From: Dacryopinax spathularia
Lineage: Eukaryota; Basidiomycota; Dacrymycetes; Dacrymycetales; Dacrymycetaceae
Length of the DNA: 64,000 nt
Assembly: GCA_037974965.1 (NCBI GenBank)
Contig: JBBPFI010000006.1
Coordinates: 1,798,001-1,862,000 of the forward strand
Direction of reading: 5' to 3'
The translations under genes were made by a program, and so were the position numbers. Below the pieces are notes generated by a model that was not told where the DNA came from, made no database searches, and saw only the letters and a list, made by a program, of their open reading frames with translations. Positions within the stretch are counted from its first letter, which is position 1. Each line of letters starts with the position of its first letter. Shown here piece after piece: positions 45,193-56,479 of this stretch.

Positions 45193-47333
45193 ATGGAAGA
45201 GGTGAAGCGATTTCGTGCGGAGGAAGGAAGCCGGGCGCGCGTATGGATGGATGGGCGGGCATGCCCTGCCCTGACCGAAGGGATCGGCTCCGCTTTCGCC
45301 GAAGGTATGTCCGAAAACGGTGTGCCGTTCGTGACCGGCTCACGCGGTCTTTAGGAGCCATAGAGCAAGAGCGGTTGCAGACAGCAGACCGTCACTCGAG
45401 GCCTTTTTTCCCGCGGGCGCTGGTCACGGGAGAGGCAAGTGACGAACACCAAGTCGTGGGACATGCCAAGCCCGCCCCTCGGTCGGTGCTGGATTGGTTG
45501 AGGCATGTCTCAGATATACCCCGCGTTTTCTTGCCCCTGGCGGAGGAGGATCTCCTCCGACACCGTGTAAGCATCGATCACAGCCGGGCGCCCTGCAGCA
45601 GTATGGGACTAATGGAGAACTGGTACAGCCGATGGAGACTGCCGTGGTTCTAGAGCTGGAGAAAGGCTCAAGATTGCCATGGTAAGATGTCCTGCGAGCC
45701 GAGCCAGCCACGGGTCACTGAGTGACTTAGGGATGTGGAGCCGTCAGGGGCATTGCGGCACGTGGGTGGAGCCTTCCATACGTCTCTGTTTGAAACGCTC
45801 AACGCAGGGCTGGGACAGATGCTGGTGCTTGAAGGGGAGCCGTCGGCGACACTGGAGTGGACCTTGGTTCCCGCTCACTGCCGTATTGCGGCGGAGAAGC
45901 GTCTGTGGTCGATGGAGAAGCCGGCGGGCAAGGAGGGCTTCCACCTTGGCGAGAACGAGTTGGCCGCCTTGAGGCAGACGGTCGGGCTTTCCAGGGGCGT
46001 GCAAGCGATCGGCGAATTGATGAGCATCCCCGGTGAGGCATATAACTCGGTACGCGGTCGGCTTCCTGGTGCGGGGCGCCTGGCTTATGGACTCGTGATG
46101 TGCACAGGCGGTCGCCACCGGCCGTGTCGTGGTGCTCTCGTGGACGCAGGTGACCGTCCATAGCGCTGCGCGCCACGTGAGCCGTGGAATGTGGCGCCAA
46201 AACCGGTTCGTGCGGTTTCGCTCGTGGTGTGGGTGGACGGCGGGCTGATTGCAAGGCCGGCTGGAACAGGGCCTGTCGGCCGGATCCCTACAGTATCCGG
46301 GCCCTCGTCTACACTGCGGTGGAGAAGCACGTGAGTGAGCTCACATTGTTTGCTTTGGCCTGGAGCGCGGCCGCGACGGAGGCGGGGCAACTCCGCACCG
46401 ACGATTTCAGGCTGTTCGACCGGGCTCGAACGCTCTATCAGAGGGAAGCTGCCGGGAGGAAAGAATGGCCGCTGGGGTACGAAGCGACGCGGGCGAAGCT
46501 GGAAGAGCTCGCTCAGCTCTTGCCCGTCCTGGACTACGTGCTCGTCACCGAGGCGGGGTGGGACGAAGAGGCAAGGCTGGCGACGGAGGGTTGGACGCAT
46601 GTGTGCAGTTTCTGCCAGGGCGAGCTGTTTCGGGGATTCTACCTCTGTGGGTCTGCCGAGCCCTGCGGAGCACGCCTCTGTGGCTTGTGTGTTGGGACGA
46701 CACGGCGTTGTTCGTGTGACGCACCGATGCGGCCGGCTGCACTGGCGGACTTTGCGGACTACTTAATCGTTCGGAACGTGGCGTCCCTCGCATGCCGTGT
46801 CATGTCGTACCCGTCGCTGTACCCCAACGTCATTGCAGACGGCCATCAAATGTGAGTACAGTTCAGCCGACTGAACCACGCATTGACTGAATGGGACCGG
46901 TAGGGTGTGTCTTTTCTCCGAAGTGCCTGCGGTGCACCGGGTGGCGGCGGCGCTGTGTGAGCAGCAGGCGAGGAGCATGAGCTACGGAAGACGAGGTGTC
47001 ATGGACTGCGCCCACGAAGAAAGGTTGTATGTGACTGGGCGAGGCTCCGACGGCGTCTGCCTGCTCTGTCTGTGGACACGCGAGCAGCGTCATCCAATCG
47101 CTGTCTTGCAAGCTGCTTTGGGACTGGAGCGGCCTTCGGAACCGGAGTATGTGGCTTTCCCGCCATTTTCGGACCCCCAGCTTGGACTACGATGGCAGAT
47201 GGCGGGATTCGACGAACTTGACGGCTGGGAAGGGGTTGTGGCTGCGCTGCGATGTCCGTCCTGGGGGGCTGGCCGGGACGGCGGTATGCGTCCGGGGGAG
47301 TTTGACCATGGGTTGAGGGGAGCCTTCTCATAG
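45193..47333 (+). CDS. hypothetical Cys-rich (RING-like zinc-binding) protein, intact paralogue
   Basis: Seven exons join without a break: 45193-45304, 45355-45566, 45629-45681, 45731-46049, 46108-46176, 46256-46851 and 46904-47333, giving 596 residues. An extra 5' exon is likely because AG precedes the ATG in both paralogues. I do not recognise the family. Residues about 371-413 form a Cys cluster (CSFC, CGSAEPC, CGLC, CSCD) that could bind two zinc ions like a RING or related finger. Elsewhere there are conserved helical stretches (RALVYTAVEKHVSEL, ALADFADYLIVRN) and a second Cys pair (VCLLCL). The second copy at 60742-62876 has the same exon sizes but for one base. The two copies are almost identical in DNA over exons 4-6 and diverged elsewhere. 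The function is unknown; a ubiquitin-ligase-like or structural zinc role is possible. Confidence 0.68.
46014..46335. repeat. near-identical tract shared with 61562-61885 (gene-conversion candidate)
   Basis: Across about 320 bp, including two whole introns, only a handful of bases differ from the matching stretch of the second paralogue. The first intron of the two genes, by contrast, is hardly alignable. High identity over introns bounded by diverged DNA is the expected mark of gene conversion. Confidence 0.8.
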
Positions 47334-47793
47334 CATAGGCCTCAGGCAGGGATCTGTAGAAAGGTACACCTTGTTCTGAGAATAGCTATGTTGGTCGGAT
47401 GTGAATGATGTGGGACTGGTACGGACACGGTGGAGCCCAAAGCAAAAGTGATGGTGCTGTAAGTGTTAAGGATGGATCCCTTTGGGCTCGGTTCCGAGCC
47501 GGTTGTGAACCGTTCGGTATGTTCACCAGGCAAAGAGCCCAGCCGGGGCCGAGGATGGAGCTGGTGGGCCCCGAATACATGTGAGTGGGAAAGAGGAGAC
47601 ACCCTTGGGACTTTTGTAGGCCACGTCTCCTGGGATGCGGACCGGCTAGCCCTTACAGTGGCATTGTTGCGCTCCCATGTGAGATGGAACTGATTGAGGT
47701 GTGGTCGGCATGCAGTACCGGCTATTTAATTACATGAACGAGCCAGACTGTACTATTCACACCGCGCCTTCCCTCCGCGCTGTATCCGCATCG
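47334..47793. other. intergenic gap
   Basis: This gap holds the 3' flanks of the gene ending at 47333 (plus) and of the one ending at 47794 (minus). No repeat array or gene is seen. Confidence 0.5.
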
Positions 47794-49566
47794 TCAGTGC
47801 CGTCGCCCGCTGGTCTCGCCCTGCAATGTTTCCAGAAATGCGCGCAAAAGGACCCACACTGGCTCTTCCTTGCACTGCGCGGTGCACAGCCGGATCCGGC
47901 AATCGTCCAATTCGGAGAGAAGCAAAACGGCGGTGGCCAGTGCACACAGTCCTGTGGTTGAGGCTCGTGCTCCGAGCAGGCTCGGATGAATGCAAGGTGA
48001 GTAGGCGGACAGAGTGAGGTTGCGAGTGGGAGATGATCGGGAGCCGGCCGCCAACAGTCGGTCGTTTGCCAGTGCCCCCACCAGGTCAGGGAAGTAACCA
48101 ATCTGCAGCGAATACAACGACAGATAATGCAGGCTTGGCAAGGATTGGCAGGCACGGGAAACGCCGAGCACTGTTACTCCGCTATGGGAGCTTGTATTGT
48201 GTCCCCTGTTGGAAAGCCTCGGGGCGGTGTTGGGGTGGAACCACAGCTGCAGTTTCCGCAGTCGTGGGTGCGCTTCCGCGAAGGCACACAGCACAGGGTC
48301 ATCGAGGCCCATGTCCGGCCGGGCTTGCACATTGATGAGTACGATCGTGAGCTGCCGGCACGGGTCCAGGCCGGAAAGCGCGCTTGCCGGGAGAGGGCAA
48401 TGTCCGCTCAGTTGGAGGTGGAGCCGGTCGAGCGCCAGAAACCGGTCACCGATCTCCCGGAGGGGGTCCACCGAGATCTCTTCAGGTTGCTGAATTCGGC
48501 TGCTGAGGGAGACAGTTAGGGAGCGCAGACCCGGGGGGCACAGTGGCAGCACGCCGAGGAGCTGGAGGAGGGTGGCGTTCAGGTAGAGGTCGTGTAGTAT
48601 GGGAAGAGGACGGTGAAGCCCAGCTGGGATGGTGCTATACGGAAGCAGGTCAAGCCGGAGCTGCTTAATGGGCATTGTTGATAGTCGGTGGAGAGTGTCG
48701 GGTAGGACGCAGGTGTCCAGCCAGTAGCGCTCTAGGCGTGGAAGGTGCGTGAGAAGCTCGTTCAGGATCCTTAGCATACCCTCCTCCACGACCGGGTCAC
48801 GCAAGGGGGAAATAGAGCAAACGAGACATCGGAGTGTGCCCCCGGTTGTTCTACGAAGCTCCGCAAAAAAGGTGGAGAGGGCGGATACTTTCACCGCACT
48901 GGGTTCGTCCCTGTCCCAGCCCCACACATCCAGCTTGAGCGACACGAGACGGGTGGTGAAAAGGGAGGCGACGCATTCCAAGCCTTCTGGGTCCCCCACG
49001 TAAGCGGTGAGACTGCTCAGTCGCGGGAAGAGAGAGCCGGTGTCGAGTCCCGGCCACACGCGGAAGAGCAGTGCTCGCACCAGCTTCAGGGGCACCTCCC
49101 TCTGATCCAGCTGGATGTGCTCCACGAAGCGGCTGTACGAAGGGTTCGCGAGGGGTCTCTCCGCCTGACGGACCGGTTCAAACACCGTCCCCAAACGCTG
49201 CACTCTGTCGGCGCACCTGTGGTCGAGAGAGCATGCCCTCTGCAGCCCAAGCCCAGAGGGTAGCGGAAAGATACTGGTTTTCACGTCTATCAGTACCGCG
49301 CAGGAGCGTGCGCTGGTACAAGCTTAGCAAGCGCCTGGTGGCCGGGGACAAACAGGGGGGCTTACGGCCGGTGTAACGCCCAGCGCCTCCAACAAGGGAG
49401 GAAGAAGGGCACGGAATGGGACTCTCTTCCAAAGCAAGGGTGCGGCAGCATTGTGCCATGTCCGAGTGACGCGAATGAGATTGAAGAGATCTTGAGGAAG
49501 CCAGTCAATGGATTCGGCTATGATGCTTGCCAGTTCTGGGATCCGCGAGACTTGCTGTGCGGCCAT
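47794..49566 (-). CDS. F-box / leucine-rich repeat protein
   Basis: Exons 49566-49366, 49312-49217 and 49164-47794 on the minus strand give 555 residues; the introns are 53 and 52 nt (GTAAGC, GTGCGC donors). The N-terminus carries a clear F-box: SRIPELASIIAESIDWLPQD, LFNLIRVTRTWHNAAAPLLW, KRVPF. Leucine-rich repeats follow over the whole protein (LFPRLSSLTAYVG, LVSLKLDVWGW, LPRLERYWLDTC, IKQLRLDLLP, LRSLTVSLSS, LDRLHLQLSG, LRKLQLWF, LPSLHYLSLYSL). By family it is the substrate receptor of an SCF ubiquitin ligase, binding Skp1 with the F-box; its target is unknown. This is the most complete F-box gene in the window and shows no damage. Confidence 0.82.
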
Positions 49567-50096
49567 GGCGGCGTGCAGGATCCAGTGGTTCTCGGTGAGG
49601 CTGCGAGATCAATCGAGGAGCAGATTCGCCGCCCGCCGCGGCAAACGGCCTGGTCAGGTCGCACCCAGGGGTGGGTGGCGAAGCTTCCCGGAGCACGCGC
49701 GGGGCACCGGCTGGGTCCACCAGCTGCTGGGTGTAGGCAGGTGGAGGCCCTCTTTTCCCACACACTGCACCCCCGGGGGGAGGGGTGAGGGGCGCGCATA
49801 CACTGCCCAACGCAAGCTTCTTAAGCGGGAAGAGGATCGCGGGCTTGGCTTGACCGGAGGAACATGGTAGAGGGAGGAGGAGGAAAGCAAGACCGGGCCA
49901 GGGTCAAGGGCCTGGCTCTACTTGTTCAAGCTGGCCGTTTCCAACCCCGCCTGCTTGTGCCCTGCTTGCGGTGCCCTCCAGGGCCCCTACCTCGAAATGT
50001 GTAGCAAACACACGACCGGGCATTACAGAGCGACAGAACATCTGCTTAGTGGAGGACATGACGACCTGCAAGTCAATGGACATCATCATTCGGTAT
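49567..50096. other. no supported gene
   Basis: This gap holds the 5' flank of the F-box gene and the 3' flank of the gene ending at 50097. Open frames on both strands reflect GC content. Confidence 0.4.
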
Positions 50097-51156
50097 CTAC
50101 CGCTCAGCACCGGTGGCCGGCTGAGAAGAGGAGGCAAAGTTCCACACTTGCTCGTACACCTGAATTGCGGTTCCGTAGGCATCCCACTCCATAGCCTTCT
50201 GCAGTCCGGAAGTGGCGACTGCGTGCTTGAGATTGATGCTTTCCATAGCTTGTGTGCAGTCATCGAGGGCCAGTGCAGTGGGCAGTAGTCTGCCCCGAGC
50301 GATACTATGCATGACGGCCTCCGCTGCGTTGCGCACCCATGCTTCATCCACAGGGGGCGAATGCTGCACCGGCCCTGTCACTGCGGCATCGCGAAATGGG
50401 ACCTCTGACAGCGGGAAGGCTTTTTTCGTTATCGCGCCAAGGCCTATGGACGGTGCCGTGCTGGATGGGACAGGACGGGAGCCTGAAAAGACCGGCTCGT
50501 CCATGTCTTGACGGAGGTGAGGCCGGAACCCGACCATTCGCTCCCAGCCCTCCATAGAGCTGGGTTCAGGTATCAAAAGACTTCGCTCTCGGTGACTGCG
50601 TCCGGCCGGCCGGGCTACTTCGCACCTCCCCTTTCGCGGCGATTGAAGCATGTGGGCCAAGCATACCCGCCGGTCGGCCTCATCAATGGTCACACAGACC
50701 TTGAGTCCTAACTGCTGGCACAAACGGCACCGAGCGTTGGATCGGCGGACCTGAGAAAAGGGAGAGTGAGCTGGCTGCCAATGGTGTGTGTCGCGCCCGG
50801 GCGCGGGGGGGGGCGCTGACCTCGTATACCACGTTGTAGCCCGTGGGACCGATCTGTAACGCGCCCTGCAGTCGAACGCTGATGTAACTTTCGAGGTCGA
50901 GCGGAGGATTGTTCAAGTCGTACACTCCATCAAGGCTGACCGACCCGTGAGGAATGGCCTGCTGATGATAGCGAGGCGGCCGTTTCCGGCGCCGTGATGA
51001 CTGGACCGAGGGGCGGATACGGCCCATCGGCATGGCGGAAGTCCCGGCCGAGGCGGAGGGCGGCCGCGCTCTTTGGGAGAAAAGGCGGTCACCGAGAGCA
51101 AGAGCATGGGCGCCCAACGCCCACTGTTCCGGCGCAAGGCAATCTGTTCCGTGCAT
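50097..51156 (-). CDS. hypothetical protein with a paired Cys motif
   Basis: Exons 51156-50821 and 50750-50097 on the minus strand give 329 residues. The 70-nt intron begins GTCAGC and contains a C-rich run; phase 0 matches. The N-terminal exon ends in a region with SVSLDGVYDLNNPPLDLESY and a basic SSRRRKRPPRYHQQ. The splice brings in RCRLCQQLGLKVC and, further on, VCLAHMLQSPRKGRC. This spacing (CX2CX7C then C...C) recalls basidiomycete proteins with a degenerate Zn2Cys6-like motif and is similar in style to the gene at 15867-16762. The C-terminus is helical (DEAWVRNAAEAVMHSIARG). DNA binding is possible. The donor is weak, and the family is not recognised. Confidence 0.5.
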
Positions 51157-53235
51157 CGCATGTTCAAGTTGCCCCTAAAAACCATAAGCCCTAATGGTGA
51201 CGTGGAGGGAGTGGGTCAACGCACGTAGATAGACCGTGCCTCGTCCAGCTCCTCCTCATGAAGACCGAACGGCTGAACCTCATCTTTCTCCGATAGGCGC
51301 CACAGCCTAGATATGGCTGGAATCCACGCGGAGCGGGCGGCGTGATCCTCCGGCGTGGTATGCATGGGTGCCAGAACGAATCAACGTCGGCCAGAGGATA
51401 CACAAGGTGAGGCGGGAGATGCCCTGGCTTATATGGTTCTTGGCTGGAATGCTTGTGCACGCGGAGTTCTTCTCGCTTCCGAGCTGTGGGCCCTATGTCG
51501 CGAGTCGGTCAGTGGTAGGGAAATGGGCGGCAGCGCCGCAGTGCGGCGCACTCAAGCAGGGCGAGCAGGCCGCCGTGCATGCATGGCTAGCTCCTTACGC
51601 ATACCAGAATTCAAGTAGGTTGGGTCGGCCGGGAACACGATTAGGGAGGGGACGCCAAAGGAGGTCGGTCAGCGGGGAATGGAGGAGGGGGTCCAAGGAC
51701 AGGCAGACGGCGGTCTTAGGAGATGTTCTTACTTGCTAGGAGGAAAGACGTGGGTGGCTGGTGGACGCTGCAGCCGGCCCTGGAAGGGATAGACACCGTC
51801 GGCCCCGGAAGGCAAGGGTGAAACCCAGAGAATTGTTTTGGAAACAGGCGGTTTCGGTTCGGTCAGGGTTAGTCCTGGGTGAGAGCCGTGTGCACAACCG
51901 ATCATGAGCGGTCCGGTGTAGCGACTATGGAAGCCATCAAATTGTCCCTTTCAAAAGCAGCCTTTATTTGTGCCCATCAATTGCCTTCGAAAGGCGATCG
52001 TCGTCCGGGCGAAGGCTGTGACGAGCCCAGAGCTGAGTCGCTGCAGAACGGGTTGGAGACTGATGTATCACTTGAGCGCCCCGGGTCCCCGCCTGCAGAG
52101 TCGCTTCGTTTGGGTGTCAGTACCTTCTTAGATACCTCCGTTGAGGTGGCTTGAAAACCGGTGTAGAACGTGGCAAAAGCGGTCAACTGGTCGTTTGTTT
52201 CCAGAAGGACCGGGTCATGGCCCTCGTCATAGATCCCTGACGGAATTGATGAAACTGGACTGGAAACCTGGGGTCACTCCGGCCCGGCCATGACCGGGCG
52301 CACCTGCAGGTGCTGGTTTGGAGGAGTTGTCAGGGCTTAGGCGGAAAGAAGAAGGATGAACCGATATGTTGTCGCGGTTCTGAAGGTATACCTTCGGCGA
52401 CCGGACGGCTTAGGCCCTTACCTGAGAAGAGGTTGAGCCGGTCGGTGCAGGCAGCGGTGCAGGCTCTGGGCAGGAAGTGACAGTACCGTAACAGGGAGGT
52501 CCCATTCAGCAGCACCGGGACCGGCGGCGGCAGAGGGACGTCACATGCGCCGTCGCGGAATGTAGGGATAGCCCCGCGGACTGTGAAGCGAACACGGCGG
52601 TTTGCACGTGCCCTTGCCGCTGACGGTGACCAAGTGAACGGCGTCTGCCGGTAACGGCGGGGACGGCAAACCTGGCCTACCGTGACGGCGGAGACGGAGA
52701 GGATGGTGTTGCACCACCCCTTGGCCAACATGGATGGCAACCGGCTGGAGTCTGTGTGCAGCTCCGGTTTTCTGCTTTGACGTCGAAACGGGCCGTCACG
52801 CAAGGGCCCCTTTGGAAGAACTCTGTCACCGCTCAACTGGCCTCGGGAAGTAGCAGAAAACTGCAGGGCACTGTTTCGTAGAAGGGCTGGGTGGTGATGG
52901 GGAGGGTAGCGGGTCGTTGAAACAAGTCTGTCAACCGGTTAGATGTCCGCATGAAGAAGGAGCGGCCTTGCTCCGCGGTGGCAGGGGCCGGCGCACGCGG
53001 AGCGTGGAGGGCTTCGAGGCGGGTGAGTGGAAGGCGGAATGGGGGCGGTGCATGCCACCGCCAAGCACATCCAATGATGGTGAACGAGACAGGCCTGGTG
53101 CACACCCAAGTTACAGTTCTCACGGCGAGAAGGGCACTTGGGCTCTGTCAGCAACGGCGGAAGGTGAGTATGTACAGGTAGCCGGTGCACTTGAAGTGTA
53201 CCAAATCGAACAGGATGGAAAACTGAGACGTCCTG
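51157..53235. other. no supported gene
   Basis: Frames on both strands, up to 168 codons on the minus strand at 52330-52836, show no family pattern or splice series. Pieces such as LNGTSLLRYCHFLPRACTA might be decayed F-box/LRR protein, but this is a guess. Confidence 0.3.
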
Positions 53236-53297
53236 CCTAGGTTAGGGTTAAAGCGAGCGAAGCGAGCGCGTTCAGGTTAGGGTTCGGGTTAGTTTGT
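53236..53297. repeat. short degenerate interstitial telomere-like tract
   Basis: GGTTAGGGTTA near 53238 and GGTTAGGGTTCGGGTTAG near 53275 flank a 25-bp stretch of GCGAGCGAAGCGAGCGCG type. TTAGGG is the usual telomere repeat of filamentous fungi. The tract is short and imperfect. Confidence 0.55.
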
Positions 53298-54428
53298 AAA
53301 TATTATGTATAATTGGAGGTGGATCTGTGTTACAGAATAGTCTCGAAGACACAGCGCGGGGGTGCCCAACAAGAAGGTCAAATGATCGGTTTGGTTGAGA
53401 GTCGCTGGGAAAATGTGAACTCCAGAGGAGCGGCCGAGGCGGCTGCAGGCTGCATGAGGCAGTGCTGAAGGCGACTAGCGTTGTGAGCAAGTGGCTCGGG
53501 TGCTGGGGTAATGTTGGGCTGGGCGACGAGAAGGTTGTGAGGCCCACGAATGTGAAGCTCACGGTGCTGGTAAGGTCTCCAATCCATCGATGTTCTCGTC
53601 GAGTGAGCCTCCTCAACGCTCCGTTGCTCATTCCGTATCAGAAGCATGGACGTTGTGACCTCTCGAACCGAGGTAGACCGCTCCTAGTGCAGCCGTTGGT
53701 CAACGTACTCTCTGGTGCCCGACGTACTCGACATGCCCGTGGGCCAGTCTTTCATCGTAGTTGATTTGTATTTGGCGGATCATCACTGCGGAGGTGGCAA
53801 ACGACGCGGCTCCGATGCAGGGTGGCAGGGGTACTAGTATGTTGCTCACCATGGAAGACCACGCCACGACGGCGTCCCCAGCAAAGGTTCCAGCTGTTCT
53901 CTACTCCGGGTCTTGGAGGAGTTGCCTTCATCTCCTGTTTGGTTGCAAGGCCATGGTGGCGAGGCTAGATCGGATGACCATTAAGTACACCGCGGCGGAG
54001 GGTGGTCATAGTTCTTGGAACGAGACGGTCCCAGTGGTGTGATTACGTACTGGCGCTTGCACCGTTCTGGCCTGTCGGCACACTACCAGGGAGATTTTGT
54101 GAGGCACAAAGGGCGAGCCACGTTGCACCCTGCTGCGTTCCTGAGTGATTCGACCGCTGGGCGTTCTGGGTATTTTTCCGCAAAGCGCCAGGGAGACTCC
54201 GCTATGTTACTTTGAGTTTTTAGGCTGTCTGGCTGTCTACTTGACCCGGGTGTTGTCCCTCCATTTCTTCTCTTTCGTCGAACGGTGAAGGGTTGCGTCC
54301 CGGCCCCGCGGACCATTTCCGGACTCCGCGGAACGGTTTTTGCATCAGGGTCGAGTCCCACGTGGTGAAGTGATGGCATCCGGTCCGCCGGGCAACGCAG
54401 GCTGAGTCTGGGCAGCCATCCCAGCGCG
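53298..54428. other. no supported gene; possible 5' part of the dioxygenase gene
   Basis: Short frames on both strands are unsupported. The plus strand from about 53.8 to 54.2 kb has some protein-like pieces (VPAVLYSGSWRSCLHLLFG, LSAHYQGDFVRHKGRA) that may belong to additional upstream exons of the gene modelled from 54429. Confidence 0.3.
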
Positions 54429-55596
54429 ATGACCGCGTTTCAACACTGCGTGCCCGCCTCGGGTTTCAGTCCTTGGGGCGCGGGCGCTACCGCCAACGGT
54501 TATACTGGACAGGGTCGACCGCGGCCGGAAGTGCCGGCTCTGAGCGGGGACGGGGACGCTTGCGTCGCCATGCTGTGCCAGGATTATGGGTACCAATTGG
54601 TCTCCGATGACCACGAGTATGTCCCGGAGTGTGGAAAGAAACGCGCTGAATGACTTTACGTCCTAGTGTCATTGGCGTCAGCACACCGGAGGGGAGAGTG
54701 CCGATCCTGAAAGTACGGCGAAACGGGCTGTCCCTGGCTATATGTGATGAGCTCAAGGGGCCCTTACGAGCGCTGGAGTCGACGGTGAAGGTCGGTTCGG
54801 CCGGGCACCGTGGCGGTCACGCGCAGGTTCTGTGGGGGGTGACGTGCGGTCAGGGTGTTGAGGTGGGTTGTGCCGTTTGAAGGCGGGAACACGTGTTAAC
54901 ATGCGGGGAGACGCCGCACTATCGGAAGGTTGCCGGTTCCGGGCAGGCGGCCGCTCTGACCGCGTTTGCCCGCACGGCTGCGTGGGCGCGGTGTAAGCGC
55001 TACACCGGGCGTAAGTGAGGTCGATTGTTCATCATGGCCGGCATTGAGGTTTGATCACAGGAGAGTTTCGGCGCTATTTCCCGTACATCGCTAGCCGCTA
55101 CAATGATGCTTTGAGCATGGCCGTCCGGATCGGTAATTTGAAGGCGGAAGAAGGCGTGGATCCCCATGGATTGGACGGCCCATTTGCTTCCTTTGCGATC
55201 AACTTCAGCCCGGCGGTATCCAGACTGCATACCGACGTGATGAACTATGCGCTTGGCCTTTGCAGTGTTTTCACGTGCGGGGAATATGACGGTGGAATTG
55301 GTGGACACCTTGTGCTGCACGACGCGAAGCTAATCTTTCCCATGTGGCCGGGCGATCTCATTTTTTTCCCCTCTGCCCTAGTGCCACATGAGGTCATTCC
55401 AACGACCGGTGAGCGGATGTCCATCGTGCAGTGGCAGGACGGTGCGCTGCAGCGGCTGCTTGATACCGGGGGACGTTCGGTGAAAGAGTTTGAGGCGAGT
55501 CAGCCAGAAAGGGCAGAATGCTGGCGGGACGGAGTTGGACAGCGTTGGAAGGATGGCATAGAGTTGTTTCCTTCGTGGGACGACGTGGTAGGATGA
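54429..55596 (+). CDS. TET/JBP-like 2-oxoglutarate, Fe(II)-dependent dioxygenase
   Basis: Exons 54429-54616, 54667-54862, 54911-55010 and 55061-55596 give 339 residues; the introns are 48-50 nt with GTATGT, GTGGGT and GTAAGT donors. The last exon has the double-stranded beta-helix signature: HTD (H218, D220) in SRLHTDVMNYALG, a GGHLVLHD strand, PMWPGDLIFFPSA, a distal His (H271) in VPHEVI, and GER with R280 for 2-oxoglutarate. The order and wording match the basidiomycete TET/JBP-like family, known to be expanded next to KDZ-type DNA transposons. Such enzymes oxidise 5-methylcytosine or related bases. The upstream exon RVPILKVRRNGLSLAI also fits. The first exon is the least certain; more 5' exons may exist. 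All metal and cofactor residues are present, so the domain could be active. Confidence 0.75.
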
Positions 55597-56479
55597 GATA
55601 TGGCCTCCCGAGAAATGGGCAACCGGGGGAATGTCAAACCGACGGAAGGGCAGTCGTGGTACTGCCGTGTACTGAACATCAAGTGTTTGGATAGCGCTTC
55701 TCTTCGATGTAAACAGGTTTACCGCCGGCGTTAGGTTCTCCACCTGCCAGAAGCACCCGTGGGGAGAACCAAGGTGCCTCCGAATCCGGCTTGCCTGGGT
55801 ACAGGTTCGAGGCGTGCGTGAAGCGAATGGTGGCCTCCGTTAGCCGTTCTCGGCGAGGTCAGAGTCTCTTCTTCACCGCCGGAGGAGTAGGCCTACGTCG
55901 GTCGGGCCCAATCCGGGCCGGTGATCATGTTGAAGCGTTTTCTGGGCGGAGGCGGGTCCTGAACATGCCAGGGGGGCGTGAAACCTACAGATCATGTGGC
56001 TATGAGTGTTGGGGCCCTTTCATTGCGACAGGTGATGGGGTGCTGAAAGTTTTAGCAAGACATAGAGGGGAAAGCCGGCGGCGGATGCACGTTGTGGACC
56101 GCTCGCCGTTCTCCCGGTGTTCAATGGCGGTCAGCGAGTTGACTGGGATGAAATGGAGAGGATAACGCGGTTGCACCATTGTGTGTTGGATGCTGTGCAG
56201 AAGCAGGAGCCAGTATGGAAGGCAAAGCAGGAGAGGTCGAGTGGGGCAAGACGGACCGGGCCGAGTCTCACAAGAAAAGCAGGTGGGTGGGGTGTTCTCA
56301 TTTGTTGTCAGGAATAAATTTTGATTCTACTTGTATTCTAGCGCAGCTTGGGTGAGGGGGTTCTCGCAGGCCGGGCTTCTCGGAGGTCAAATTTCAGGAA
56401 ATGGAAGGAGAAGTGGATTTGCCTGTATGACGAGCAAGGCGGAAGGGGTTGCCGCGCTGTGCCAACTCTGGCGGGCGTG
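55597..56479. other. no supported gene
   Basis: A plus-strand frame at 55791-56165 (124 codons) has no recognisable feature. The rest is the 3' flank of the dioxygenase gene and of the minus-strand frames that follow. Confidence 0.35.
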
